A stretch of 64,000 bases of DNA from Oceanospirillaceae bacterium (GCA_013215375.1 JABSRB010000015.1:1-64000); one strand, 5' to 3'. Positions 43,293-52,838 are shown, counted from the first letter of the stretch. Numbers and translations: made by a program. Notes: a model not told the origin generated them from the sequence alone.

Positions 43293-44729
43293 ATGAAGAC
43301 TGAGCAATTTTCTATTGAAAATGAGGGTGATAAGCCGTTACACATTGCCATTATAGGTAGCGGCTCAGCCGCTTTTTCCTGTGCCATTCAAGCGGCGCAA
43401 CGCGGTGCAACAGTGACTATCATCGAAGCTGATAAGGTGATTGGCGGATGCTGCGTGAATGTGGGATGTGTGCCCTCTAAAATTTTGATCCGAGCGGCGC
43501 AGCTAGCGCAACAACAGCGCGATAACCCTTTTATCGGATTGACCAATCATACGCCAATACTTAATCGCTCGCAGTTGGCGATGCAACAGCACAGCCGTGT
43601 TGAGGAGTTAAGGGCAGCTAAGTACCAGCAGATTTTGGATAACAATCCCCGTTTACATTTAATAAAGGGCCGTGCCCACTTTAAAGATGCATCCACCTTA
43701 TCAGTGCTGCAAAGCAATGGGCAGATACTAGAAATCAATGCCGACAAATTTTTGTTAGCCACCGGCTCAACTCCCACTATCCCACCAATCGACGGGCTTG
43801 CCCAGACGCCATTTTGGACTTCAGATGATGCGGTATTTGCAGAGGCTTCCCCTGAGCATTTAATCATCATCGGCTCATCGGTGATTGCTCTAGAAATGGC
43901 GCAGGCTTACCGGCGTCTTGGCTCCCAAGTCACGTTGTTGGCAAGGCACAATCTGCTACACCAGGAAGATCCATTAATCGGCGAGCAGTTGCAAAAATGC
44001 TTTGAGCAAGAGGGGATTTGCATACAGAGCTTTACCCAAGTGAATAAAGTGAGTTTTGATGGCAAGCTATTTAACCTGCAAACGAATCAAGGCAATTTTA
44101 GCGCCGATAAGTTATTACTCAGCACTGGACGGCGCGCCAATACAGCCGGTTTAAATTTGGCAGTGGCGGGTGTTGATATCGATGAGGGAGGGCGAATTCT
44201 GGTGAATAATCGTTTACAGAGCTCTGCGCCTCACATATTTGCAGCGGGAGACTGCTGCAATTTACCGCAATATGTTTATGTGGCAGCAGCGGCAGGCAGT
44301 CGCGCAGGAATTAATATGACCGATGGCGATAAGGCATTGGATTTATCAGTACTGCCAAAAGTGATCTTCACCGACCCACAAGTGGCGACCGTAGGGTTGT
44401 GCGAAGCAGAGGCTGTGGCACGAGGCATCAAAATAGATTCTCGGGTGTTAGCCATGGAAAATGTGCCCAGAGCACTGGCTAATTTTGCAACGGAAGGCTT
44501 TATCAAGCTGGTTATTGATGCGCATACTAAGCAATTGATAGGTGCGCAAATAGTGGCTCATGAAGGCGGGGAGATTATTCAATCGGCGGCATTGGCCATA
44601 GGCAATAAAATGACAGTGACTGACTTGACTGAGCAGTTATTCCCCTATTTGACCATGGTCGAAGGGTTAAAACTCTGCGCCCAGACTTTTGACAAAGATC
44701 TTAAAACGCTCTCTTGTTGCGCGGGGTGA
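43293..44729 (+). CDS. merA: Mercuric reductase
   Basis: A 478-residue cytoplasmic flavoprotein that reduces Hg(II) to Hg(0) with NADPH. It has the FAD motif IGSGSAAFSCA, the redox-active disulfide GGCCVNVGCVPSK (C54 and C59, with an extra C53), an NADPH motif IIGSSVIALEMAQ, a second FAD motif HIFAAGDCC, and the C-terminal mercury-binding Cys-Cys (C475-C476 in SCCAG). It lacks the N-terminal MerP-like domain found in many MerA proteins. The ATG at 43293 follows TTTGGAA. No merB, merC or merD was found. Confidence 0.96.
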   Translation: MKTEQFSIENEGDKPLHIAIIGSGSAAFSCAIQAAQRGATVTIIEADKVIGGCCVNVGCVPSKILIRAAQLAQQQRDNPFIGLTNHTPILNRSQLAMQQHSRVEELRAAKYQQILDNNPRLHLIKGRAHFKDASTLSVLQSNGQILEINADKFLLATGSTPTIPPIDGLAQTPFWTSDDAVFAEASPEHLIIIGSSVIALEMAQAYRRLGSQVTLLARHNLLHQEDPLIGEQLQKCFEQEGICIQSFTQVNKVSFDGKLFNLQTNQGNFSADKLLLSTGRRANTAGLNLAVAGVDIDEGGRILVNNRLQSSAPHIFAAGDCCNLPQYVYVAAAAGSRAGINMTDGDKALDLSVLPKVIFTDPQVATVGLCEAEAVARGIKIDSRVLAMENVPRALANFATEGFIKLVIDAHTKQLIGAQIVAHEGGEIIQSAALAIGNKMTVTDLTEQLFPYLTMVEGLKLCAQTFDKDLKTLSCCAG

Positions 44730-45099
44730 CTAAAGGGTAGCAAGGCCCTGTTTGACTAATTTGGAAATCTCGTAATTAGTTCACATAACCAGAAAAATAG
44801 TTTCTATGTAACAGCTATCTTTTTCTCTATTCTTTTATAGTTTGTATTGCACGGCAAAGACATTGCTATCTAGTCATATTGATTGTGATGTAGCTGCGAT
44901 AGATTGTTCAGTGCTTCAAGCATTTATTATCGTATCTAGGTAACTGGGTGATTGTTGTACTGTTAATTGTATTTTGTAAAGATTTGTACAAAGTGATTTA
45001 TTTCTGTACAGACTGTAACAAAACTGTAGTATCAAGTGGAAATTCAGGTGTGATAGTTAGCAAACAAAAATAAAAATCTATTTTAATCTAGGAGCTTAT
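44730..45099. promoter_or_regulatory. Upstream region of the polyamine-type transporter with GTAC palindromes
   Basis: TTTGTACAAA (44983-44992) and TCTGTACAGA (45003-45012) are perfect 10-bp palindromes centred on GTAC, with centres exactly 20 bases apart (two helical turns). A further GTAC lies at 44957-44960. They stand about 90-115 bases before the solute-binding-protein gene and look like paired sites for a dimeric regulator. AGGAGC serves the next gene. Confidence 0.5.
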
Positions 45100-46164
45100 A
45101 TGAAAAAAATAAATATATTATCTCTCGCTGTGCTTTTGGCCAGCGGCTTGGCGACAACAGCGCAAGCCACACAGGAGCTGCGCCTATTGACTTGGGGTGG
45201 TTATGCCCCCAAAGAGGTTGTTGAATTATTTGAGAAAGAAACGGGCATTAAAGTTAAAGTTACTAAGTCGAATAATGAGGAAATGATTTCTAAGTTAAAG
45301 GCGACACGTGGCGCAGGTTTTGATTTAGTACAACCTAGTCAGGACAGAGTGGCCAGTGCGCAAAAAGCGTTTAAGATATATAAGCCAATGGACTTAAGCA
45401 AGATTGATAGCAGTCAGTTTATCGACTCTATGTTGGCAGCCACTAAAGGTCAGTCTACTGTGGACGGTGAAGTTTACGCGGTACCTCACGTATGGGGTTC
45501 TAGTGGCTTAATTGTCAATCGCGCCATTGCTGCAGACATTAAAGATTATACTGATTTATGTAAGCCTGCCTACGCAGGTAAAGTCACATATCGTTTAAAG
45601 CGTCCCACCTTGATAGGCTTCGCATTTGCCATGGGTGAAGATCCGTTTGCCGCTTATGGAGACGCTGATAAGTATAAGCAGATAATGGAAAAAGTCGGTA
45701 AAAAATTGACTGAATGTAAAGCCAATGTAAAAGCTTATTGGAGTGGTGGGGATGCGCTGCTTAGCTTGATGCGCTCAGGTGAGACCACTGCCGCAATGGC
45801 TTGGGATGCCGGCGGATGGAAACTCAACAGAGACAATGCTGATATTACTTTTGTTGCCCCAACATCGGGAGCGCTAGGTTGGATTGATACTTTTGTTCTG
45901 CCGCGTAAAACCAAGAACGAAGCAGCTGCTTACCAGTGGATCAACTTTGTAATGCGCCCAGATATTGCCGCTAAAATAACGGCATCAGCGGGTAACTTTA
46001 CCGCATCCAAAGGTTCTGACGATTTTGTCGATGCAAAAGCTAAAGCGCAGTATCAAGAGAGTTTCTCCGCGAAAGATATTGATAATATCAAGTGGTACCC
46101 ACCAGTACCTGCAGGACTTGAAAAAATTGAAGGTAAAATTTTAGATCGTATTAAAGCTTCCTAA
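45100..46164 (+). CDS. ABC transporter substrate-binding protein, spermidine/putrescine type
   Basis: A 354-residue periplasmic protein with signal peptide MKKINILSLAVLLASGLATTAQA. LRLLTWGGYAPKEVVELFEKETGIKV is split between strand and helix in the manner of PotD/PotF proteins, and the later YAVPHVWGSSGLIVN and AMAWDAGGWKLN are family landmarks. Together with the downstream ATPase and two permeases it forms an importer of the polyamine/opine class. The exact ligand cannot be read; polyamine is the family default. A hairpin separates it from the other genes. Confidence 0.88.
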   Translation: MKKINILSLAVLLASGLATTAQATQELRLLTWGGYAPKEVVELFEKETGIKVKVTKSNNEEMISKLKATRGAGFDLVQPSQDRVASAQKAFKIYKPMDLSKIDSSQFIDSMLAATKGQSTVDGEVYAVPHVWGSSGLIVNRAIAADIKDYTDLCKPAYAGKVTYRLKRPTLIGFAFAMGEDPFAAYGDADKYKQIMEKVGKKLTECKANVKAYWSGGDALLSLMRSGETTAAMAWDAGGWKLNRDNADITFVAPTSGALGWIDTFVLPRKTKNEAAAYQWINFVMRPDIAAKITASAGNFTASKGSDDFVDAKAKAQYQESFSAKDIDNIKWYPPVPAGLEKIEGKILDRIKAS

Positions 46165-46176
46165 TATCCAGCCCCT

Positions 46177-46201
46177 ATCACGCCTTCTTGGAAGGCGTGA
46201 T
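46177..46201 (+). terminator. Intra-operon hairpin after the binding-protein gene
   Basis: ATCACGCCTTC (46177-46187) and GAAGGCGTGAT (46191-46201) form a perfect 11-bp stem with a 3-base loop, beginning 12 bases after the stop codon. There is only a short T-rich tail. It likely gives partial termination or protects the upstream mRNA, so that the binding protein is made in excess of the membrane parts. Confidence 0.8.
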
Positions 46202-46225
46202 TCTTAAGATAGAAGCCCCTCTATT

Positions 46226-47359
46226 ATGTCAAAACATTGTAAGATTGATTTAGCTTGTGAAAATATTTCTAAACATTTTTCAGGTTTTACGGCGGTGGAT
46301 AATGTCTCGTTTACCATCCCTAAAGGCTCTTTTTTTTCCATACTCGGCCCCTCTGGTTGTGGCAAAACCACATTGCTGCGCATGCTGGCTGGTTTTGAAT
46401 CTCCCTCCAGTGGCGATATCTTGATAAAACAGCAATCTATGTTAGATGTGCCACCTAATAAACGCCCTGTTAACATGGTTTTCCAGCATTTAGCGCTGTT
46501 TCCTACGATGAATGTTGAGCAGAATATCGGTTATGGTTTAAGACGCCAAGGTGTTGCCAAAGCTGAAATTACCGAGCGGGTGGCAGCCGTATTAGCACGG
46601 GTAGGATTGGCTGACAGTGGTAAAAAGCGCGTAGAGCAATTATCGGGAGGGCAGCGGCAGCGAATTGCACTGGCGAGATGTTTGGTGTTGAATCCCACTT
46701 TATTACTATTGGATGAGCCATTGGGTGCACTGGATCTGAAACTGCGTGAGCAGATGAAAATTGAACTCAAATCATTGCAAAAAGAATTTGGTACCACTTT
46801 TGTTTATATCACCCATGATCAATCTGAAGCACTAGTGATGAGCGATCAGATTGCGGTAATGAACAAAGGGAAATTTGAACAAGTAGGTACACCTCATCAG
46901 CTTTACTATCAGCCTGAAACTGCCTTTGTTGCTGGTTTTGTCGGGGATAGCAACCGCTGGCACGGGACGATAATCTCGGTAGATGATTCAAGCTTGATGC
47001 TTAAAACAGATGACGGTCTCTCTTTTAGGGCAAAAGTAGCCGTTGAGCAAAAACTGGAGAAGGGTGCCAAGGTGGAAGTGTTTGTACGACCAGAGGCTAT
47101 CAATGTCAGCCGCACTGCGCACAGCGAAGATGATAACCAACTGACTTGCACTGTGCAGACGTTATTGTTTGATGGCGCCAACAGCCAGATCATCGCGTTA
47201 GAACCTAATTCCGGTGGTAAGATCACCGTGGCAATGCCGCAAACCTCTGATTTTGTGGATTTAAAAACGGGCGATCAGCTCTTTCTTAATTGGTCTGCGG
47301 CGCAAACGCTAGGTTTTTTGGTTGAGTCAGAAAATTTAGTTAGTGCGGTAGGAGCTTAA
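46226..47359 (+). CDS. ABC transporter ATPase, PotA type
   Basis: A 377-residue ATPase with Walker A GPSGCGKTT (41-49), signature QLSGGQRQR, Walker B LLLDEPLGALD, and a C-terminal TOBE-like domain (FVRPEAINVS). It energises import by the two permeases that follow. The next gene starts 5 bases after its stop. The ribosome-binding site is weak, consistent with lower expression than the binding protein. Confidence 0.93.
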   Translation: MSKHCKIDLACENISKHFSGFTAVDNVSFTIPKGSFFSILGPSGCGKTTLLRMLAGFESPSSGDILIKQQSMLDVPPNKRPVNMVFQHLALFPTMNVEQNIGYGLRRQGVAKAEITERVAAVLARVGLADSGKKRVEQLSGGQRQRIALARCLVLNPTLLLLDEPLGALDLKLREQMKIELKSLQKEFGTTFVYITHDQSEALVMSDQIAVMNKGKFEQVGTPHQLYYQPETAFVAGFVGDSNRWHGTIISVDDSSLMLKTDDGLSFRAKVAVEQKLEKGAKVEVFVRPEAINVSRTAHSEDDNQLTCTVQTLLFDGANSQIIALEPNSGGKITVAMPQTSDFVDLKTGDQLFLNWSAAQTLGFLVESENLVSAVGA

Positions 47360-47364
47360 ATATA

Positions 47365-48228
47365 ATGGGCAATTTAGGTGCTAATGCCAGATTGAAGTTA
47401 GGACTGTGGCTATTGTTAATGCCACTGGGGTTGTGGTTATTATTATTGATAATTTTACCGCATTTTGAGCTGTTAATTTTTTCTATTACCGATCCAGAGG
47501 ACGGCGCTTTTACCTTCGAATTTTATTTTGAGTTTTTTACTGAACCTCTCTACTGGCGCACATTCTTGCGCACCGCAGTGATGTCGATCTTGGCGACAAT
47601 ACTGACCTTGATTATTGCTTTCCCGGTGGCCTTTTATATTGCCAAAATGCTTAAAGGCCGCAGCAAAGGGATTGTTTTTGCTATGTGTCTAATACCGTTT
47701 TGGGTGAGTGAATTAGTTCGCACCTTTGGCTGGATGATATTGTTGCGAGAGTCGGGGGTGATTAGCAACTTTTTACAGTGGAGCGGCTTAGCTGCAGGTC
47801 CGGTTGAACTGTTATATACCGACGCTACCATCATGTTAGGTTTAGTTTATAGCTCAATGTTATTCATGGTAGTGCCGTTAGTCAGCACTTTAGATAGCTT
47901 GGACGATAGTTATATAGAGGCGGGCTATGATCTTGGCGGTACTAATTGGAATGTGATACGAGAAATCGTTATCCCTCATGCAATTCCAGGTATTGTGTCG
48001 GGATGTATTATTGTTTTCATGTTATCGCTAGGTAACTATTTGACACCAGTACTGCTGGGAGGGAAAGATAGTTTGTGGTTTACCGAGCAGATATATACCC
48101 AGTTTATAACCCGATTCAACTGGGAGCAGGGCAGTGCCTTTGGATTATTGTTACTGGTATTGTCTTCACTAATTGTTTGGTTGGGGCTTAAAGCTTCCGG
48201 TCAATCTTTTACTAAAACTATGGGCTAA
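47365..48228 (+). CDS. ABC transporter permease, PotB type
   Basis: A 287-residue inner-membrane protein with about six helices. The ATPase-contacting EAA loop is seen as EAGYDLGGTNWNVIREIVIPHAIPG. The N-terminal helix (LLLMPLGLWLLLLIILPH) is typical of PotB/PotH permeases. It should pair with the PotC-type permease to form the channel. Confidence 0.92.
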   Translation: MGNLGANARLKLGLWLLLMPLGLWLLLLIILPHFELLIFSITDPEDGAFTFEFYFEFFTEPLYWRTFLRTAVMSILATILTLIIAFPVAFYIAKMLKGRSKGIVFAMCLIPFWVSELVRTFGWMILLRESGVISNFLQWSGLAAGPVELLYTDATIMLGLVYSSMLFMVVPLVSTLDSLDDSYIEAGYDLGGTNWNVIREIVIPHAIPGIVSGCIIVFMLSLGNYLTPVLLGGKDSLWFTEQIYTQFITRFNWEQGSAFGLLLLVLSSLIVWLGLKASGQSFTKTMG

Positions 48229-48249
48229 AGGGCTGAGGTAGATTGCGTA

Positions 48250-49101
48250 ATGATTCCTTCAATAACACAAAGCCGTCGCTTTACATCTATATATAATAGT
48301 TATTTGGTGGCGTTTTTTATCTTTTTAGCGGCGCCTTTAATAGTCGTTGCGGTGTTTTCATTTAATGACAGCATGTTTCCTTCTTTTCCCTGGGGTGGCT
48401 TTACTACAGATTGGTTTTTTTCTAATCAAGGGGAAAAAACCGGTATATTTTTCGATTCTGAATTACTGGGGAGCATCGGACTCAGTGCGGGCATAGCTGT
48501 AGTAACGACAGTGTTAGCGATTAGTGTTGCCTGCTGTAATGCATTTTTGTTTGAGCGCTTTGATTTTCCCGGTAAGGCCTTTCTCTATATATTAACGTTG
48601 CTACCACTGGTGATCCCAGGGGTGTTACTCGGTGTCTCAATCTTGGTATTCAGCAGTGAAATTGCCAATTACTTTGAAGATACTTGGTTGGTTGAATTGG
48701 AGTTTTTGCGTCCAGGGCTAACGCTGGTGGTGATTGGCCAATTTGCATTTATAACTACTATTTGCACTTTGATTATCGCCGCGAGATTGAAAAAATTTGA
48801 TAGGACGCTAGAAGAAGCTGCGCTCAATTTGGGAGCGTCACCGCTGATGGCTGTGTTCACCATCACCATCCCCTATTTGAAACCCGCGATCATCGGCGCG
48901 GCCATCGTTAGTTTTTTGATGTCCTTTGAAAACTTCAATACCACATTCATGTTGGTGGGATCAGATGCGCCCTTAACTGTGGCAATGTTTGAGCGACTAC
49001 GCGAGGGCAGTACGCCAGTGTTGAACGCCATTTCTGTACTATTAATGTTGGGCTCAGGGCTGCTGGCACTTATTAATATTGGGATGCAAAAGAAGTCTTA
49101 A
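48250..49101 (+). CDS. ABC transporter permease, PotC type
   Basis: A 283-residue inner-membrane protein with about six helices. The EAA loop reads EEAALNLGASPLMAVFTITIPYLKP and the FENFNTTFMLVG segment is typical of PotC/PotI. GAGG upstream of the ATG serves translation. It is the last gene of the importer operon; the next 287 bases to the AraC-family gene hold no recognised gene. Confidence 0.92.
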   Translation: MIPSITQSRRFTSIYNSYLVAFFIFLAAPLIVVAVFSFNDSMFPSFPWGGFTTDWFFSNQGEKTGIFFDSELLGSIGLSAGIAVVTTVLAISVACCNAFLFERFDFPGKAFLYILTLLPLVIPGVLLGVSILVFSSEIANYFEDTWLVELEFLRPGLTLVVIGQFAFITTICTLIIAARLKKFDRTLEEAALNLGASPLMAVFTITIPYLKPAIIGAAIVSFLMSFENFNTTFMLVGSDAPLTVAMFERLREGSTPVLNAISVLLMLGSGLLALINIGMQKKS

Positions 49102-49388
49102 ATAGTAGTGCGCCAGTGTTGAGTGCTATATCTCTGTCGATAATGCATGACTCAGGATTGTTGGTACTTGTCCATGTGGTAATGTGAGGGAAGCCTTAAA
49201 TTTAGGCCGGTCATAGCTGGCTGTATCACGTTATTTCCTCTCTCGGGCAATACTAGTGATCCAGCCATTATGATCGGAAAAAGTGGTAATATTATTTTAT
49301 AAAATCAGTAAAAATAGTTTGGGTATTCAGCTGCAAAACCCTATTTTAAATCAACAATTAATCATTTTAGAATAAAAAACACCGTAAA

Positions 49389-50300
49389 TTACTCTAACTG
49401 CGAATACGAATTTTCAGTTCTCTTTTTCGCTTGAGTCCGGTAGTTATTCGGCGTGAATTGAGTTTCTAATAAGAAATAGCGATTGAAGTTAGATAAGTTT
49501 CTAAAACCGCACTCATTGGCGATCACTGTGATTTTCCAGTCGCTATCTACCAGTAACCGGCAAGCTTTACCAATACGGATTTTTCTCAAATATTCTGAAA
49601 AATTTAGTCCGGCACTGCGTTTAAAAAATCGCGAAAAGTTGGTATCTGTCATCTTAAAATGCTCAGCCACTTCCGACATCTTTATTTCGTTACTTATGTT
49701 GTCCATTAGCAGTGTTGTTACCCGCTGCATCCAAGCGATAGTTTGACCATCTAGGTTGGGACTGTATTGTTCTGAGGCTAATGCCTGGCCCTCTTTTAAA
49801 CTGAGTTCTAACAGTAGTTGGTACACGCCTAGTAATGCGCTAAATCCGCGCAGCTCGCCTATTTTTCTGAACAAATCATAGACGTTTGATAAGTCTCTGC
49901 CAGTAAAGAGTAGTCCTCTTGCCGCTCTGTTCAGTAGTGGTTGAATTTCAGATAATTCAGCGGGATTGGCATGCGTCATTATACCCAGCGTCTTAGGATT
50001 GAATTGCAAGACAACATCTCGGCCGGTGATGCTCTGTTTATTTAAATCATTACTTATCCAATTGTGAGGCAAGTTTGGCCCTAGTAATACTAAATTTCCC
50101 GGCTCGAAATTAGAGATATGATCCCCGATAAACATGGTCCCATAGGTCTTAGTGATTAAATGTAATTCGTATTCTGGATGATGGTGCCAACAGGCGAGTT
50201 CGCTGGGATAACCGTGTTGATGCCAACGAAAGGATTGTCCTATCGCCGGTAGTATTAATTCCAATTCAGGTTTGTTTGAAGTGCTCTGTTGATCTTTCAT
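49389..50300 (-). CDS. AraC-family transcriptional regulator
   Basis: A 303-residue regulator. The N-terminal cupin-like sensor (WHHHPEYELHLI, then GNLVLLGPNLPHNW) would bind a small sugar or polyol. The C-terminal 100 residues have two helix-turn-helix units (MSEVAEHFKMTDTNFSRFFK and ITVIANECGFRNLSNFNRYF). The ATG at 50300 is chosen because GGAG precedes it by 7 bases; a longer form from 50324 lacks a site. It is divergent from the ABC sugar/polyol operon and is its probable activator. Confidence 0.9.
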   Translation of the reverse strand: MKDQQSTSNKPELELILPAIGQSFRWHQHGYPSELACWHHHPEYELHLITKTYGTMFIGDHISNFEPGNLVLLGPNLPHNWISNDLNKQSITGRDVVLQFNPKTLGIMTHANPAELSEIQPLLNRAARGLLFTGRDLSNVYDLFRKIGELRGFSALLGVYQLLLELSLKEGQALASEQYSPNLDGQTIAWMQRVTTLLMDNISNEIKMSEVAEHFKMTDTNFSRFFKRSAGLNFSEYLRKIRIGKACRLLVDSDWKITVIANECGFRNLSNFNRYFLLETQFTPNNYRTQAKKRTENSYSQLE

Positions 50301-50382
50301 ATATCTCCAGCAGTTACAGATCACGCTTGTCGATTTCCCTCAGACATAGAAGCATAAAACTAGAAGCAAAGTAAAGACGTAC

Positions 50383-50432
50383 TATTATGCTGAAAATAAT
50401 AATATAAGGCAGTATGCAAGAATATATTATGC
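50383..50432. promoter_or_regulatory. Direct repeats in the AraC-regulator/transporter intergenic region
   Basis: TATTATGC occurs at 50383-50390 and 50425-50432, 42 bases apart (four helical turns), with a related AGTATGC at 50411-50417. Direct repeats in phase on the helix are the usual operator form for AraC-family activators. They lie between the divergent regulator and the transporter operon. Confidence 0.55.
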
Positions 50433-50548
50433 AAAATAGTATTATAAGAGCGTAAGAACCCTACTATCGCCCGTTGTACCGTGCAGGCTAATATGCCGTT
50501 GAGTTGTTTAATTGTATTCAAAATATAACTAAAAAAACGGTAACAATT

Positions 50549-51814
50549 ATGAAAAAGTTCAACGGTGTAATGATTGGCGGTTGCATGGTAGCAACGCTCT
50601 TATCCAGTGCTGTGTATGCGGGAGTCTGCAGTAAAGATATTAAAGTGCTAGCCCAGCCCAGAGCTAGTTTAACCTTGCTGGAGGAGCGTAAAGCAGAATT
50701 TGAAGCGCTCGCTGGTGTGTCGTTTAATATTGATTTTCTCAATGAAAATGATCGCCGCGCAAAATCAAGAGCGGAGGCTTCGACCACCGGCCGCTATCAA
50801 GTGTATTACATCGATGAGGCCAATGTAGCACTCTTCGCTGAAAATGAGTGGATAGTGCCGCTGACCGATTATTACCCGCAGGCTTACGATTTTGCAGATT
50901 TTGACCCTGGGCGTATCAAGGTGGGTTCATATGGAGGTAAATTATATTTCGCCCCTATTCAAGGGGGTGGCGATTTCCTCTATTACCGCAAGGATTTACT
51001 GGCTGCTGCTGGTATAACACCGCCCACAACCTTAGTTGAGCTAAAAAAAGCAGTGGCTGCACTTCATGACCCGGCCAACGGAGTTTATGGTATCGCGCTG
51101 CGCGGTGGCCGAGGATCCGGGGCAAATGTTTGGCGTTGGATGACTTACTTTAAAGGTTTTGGCGGTCAGTGGTTCGACGGAGATACCCCGGTGTTTAACT
51201 CTGCGGCAGCAGTCAAGGCAACCGAAACTTACCTTGAGTTATTTAAATATTCACCGCCTGGTACATCTACTGGTTCCTGGACTGAAGTCACAGAAGCTTT
51301 TAACTCTGGGCTAGTGGCGATGATCATAGAATCTAGCCCGCTGGCGGGTATGACGGAAGATAGCAAACTATCTAAAGTTGCCGGCAAGGTTGGCTACACG
51401 ATTCCCCCCTCGCCGTTAACTGGCGGTGGTTATGGCCACGGTTTGGCGATAGGTGCCAAGGCCAATCAAACGGAGCAGGCGCGCGAATGCGCTGGTTTAT
51501 TTATTGCTTGGGCCACCTCTAAAGAGCAGGAAATGGCGCGTCTAGAAGCGGGTGTGTTCGGTGATTTAAATCGTTCTAGTGTGTTCGACTCCCCAGAGTT
51601 TTCTGCAAAATACAACAGTGAAATTGCCTCCGCTCTACAAGATACAGCCAAAGTCACCAGCATCAATTATTGGCCGAATCCTGACTGGCCTGATTTAGGA
51701 GATCGCTGGGGCATTATTTTGGAGGAGTTGATCACAGGATCGCGCTCAGATATTCCAGAGGCGCTAGATGAGCTGGAAGATTACGCGATAAAGTTGATTG
51801 CTAGGCGTCGATAA
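50549..51814 (+). CDS. ABC transporter substrate-binding protein, sugar/polyol type
   Basis: A 421-residue periplasmic protein with signal peptide (GVMIGGCMVATLLSSAVYA). The body is of the maltose/polyol-binding class (EEWIVPLTDYY-like region, GGDFLYYRKDLLAAAGI, later GGGYGHGLAIG). The ATG at 50549 is chosen because it begins the signal peptide; an in-frame start at 50504 would add an uncharacteristic extension. The neighbouring polyol dehydrogenase suggests a sugar alcohol as ligand. It is first in a five-gene operon and is followed by a strong hairpin. Confidence 0.9.
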   Translation: MKKFNGVMIGGCMVATLLSSAVYAGVCSKDIKVLAQPRASLTLLEERKAEFEALAGVSFNIDFLNENDRRAKSRAEASTTGRYQVYYIDEANVALFAENEWIVPLTDYYPQAYDFADFDPGRIKVGSYGGKLYFAPIQGGGDFLYYRKDLLAAAGITPPTTLVELKKAVAALHDPANGVYGIALRGGRGSGANVWRWMTYFKGFGGQWFDGDTPVFNSAAAVKATETYLELFKYSPPGTSTGSWTEVTEAFNSGLVAMIIESSPLAGMTEDSKLSKVAGKVGYTIPPSPLTGGGYGHGLAIGAKANQTEQARECAGLFIAWATSKEQEMARLEAGVFGDLNRSSVFDSPEFSAKYNSEIASALQDTAKVTSINYWPNPDWPDLGDRWGIILEELITGSRSDIPEALDELEDYAIKLIARRR

Positions 51815-51821
51815 GCAAGCT

Positions 51822-51868
51822 GCAATTCCTCAAGTTAGGCCTAATCAGTTGCTGATTTGAGGAATTGC
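51822..51868 (+). terminator. Intra-operon hairpin after the sugar-binding-protein gene
   Basis: GCAATTCCTCAA (51822-51833) and TTGAGGAATTGC (51857-51868) form a perfect 12-bp stem with a 23-base loop, starting 7 bases after the stop codon. There is no long T-run. As in the polyamine-type operon, it sits between the binding-protein gene and the permeases and probably sets their ratio. Confidence 0.8.
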
Positions 51869-51962
51869 GCAGAGATCGAGGCTGCAATCTGGTTTTGAAT
51901 TTCAATACAGATGAGTTGGGCGCAGCCCAATTGATCAAGGGTTTATTGTTGTAGAGGATTAG

Positions 51963-52838
51963 ATGAAATTTAAAAATAACCTCCCGGTGGTTTTTTTAAC
52001 ACCGCCGATGATTTTACTGGCGGTACTGGCTTTTGTACCGACCATAGCAGCACTAGTAATTTCATTTCAGAACAAGGAATTGGGGCGTACTGGGACCCAG
52101 TTTATCGGATTTGATAATTACCTGGATTTGTTCTCCGACCGGCGCTTTGCCAATGCAATGCAAGTTTCTCTAGAGTGGGAGGCAATCACTGTTATCGGCA
52201 CTATGTTGCTGGCAGTTTTGGTGGCGGTACTACTGTTTGAGACCACGCGTGGAAGGACTAGAGCACTGCTCTGCACACTGTTGATTATCCCGGTATTGCT
52301 ACCGCGCGTGACAGCGGCCTTCGTCTGGAAATTTATGTTTAATCCACTGTTGGGGATCATTAACTACCCCATCCGCGAATTAACGGGTGCGCCAATCGAG
52401 TTCCTGTCAGGGTTGCAGACGGCGCTAATTTCGGTGGCGGTGGTGGATATTTGGCAGTGGGGATTATTCTTTGGCGTTATTTTGTTAAAGCTATTAGAAA
52501 CCTTGCCCAAAGAGCCTTTTGAAGCGGCCAAGTTAGACAGAGTTAAAACGTGGGAGTTGTACGCTTATGTGGCTATTCCGATGTTATCGGCACCTATTAT
52601 CAGTCTCACTTTTATCAAAATGGTGGAGTCATTGCGCTCTTTTGATTTGATCTACGTGATGACCCGAGGGGGGCCTGGGATAGTGACAGAGACACTCGAT
52701 ATGTACGCTTTTAGTCAAGGCTTTGTGGAGTCAGGGCGTATCTCCTACGCGTCGGCGATGGCGGTTTTGATGCTGCTCGCTACCATCATCACCTTCACCA
52801 TTATTTTTAAGTGGGTACGAAAATGGCAAAACGTATAA
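51963..52838 (+). CDS. ABC transporter permease, UgpA/MalF type
   Basis: A 291-residue inner-membrane protein with about six helices. The EAA loop reads EAAKLDRVKTWELYAYVAIPML, and the TRGGPGIVTETLDMYAF segment is characteristic of sugar permeases of this class. GAGG precedes the ATG. The 3' end overlaps the next permease gene by 16 bases. Confidence 0.92.
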   Translation: MKFKNNLPVVFLTPPMILLAVLAFVPTIAALVISFQNKELGRTGTQFIGFDNYLDLFSDRRFANAMQVSLEWEAITVIGTMLLAVLVAVLLFETTRGRTRALLCTLLIIPVLLPRVTAAFVWKFMFNPLLGIINYPIRELTGAPIEFLSGLQTALISVAVVDIWQWGLFFGVILLKLLETLPKEPFEAAKLDRVKTWELYAYVAIPMLSAPIISLTFIKMVESLRSFDLIYVMTRGGPGIVTETLDMYAFSQGFVESGRISYASAMAVLMLLATIITFTIIFKWVRKWQNV

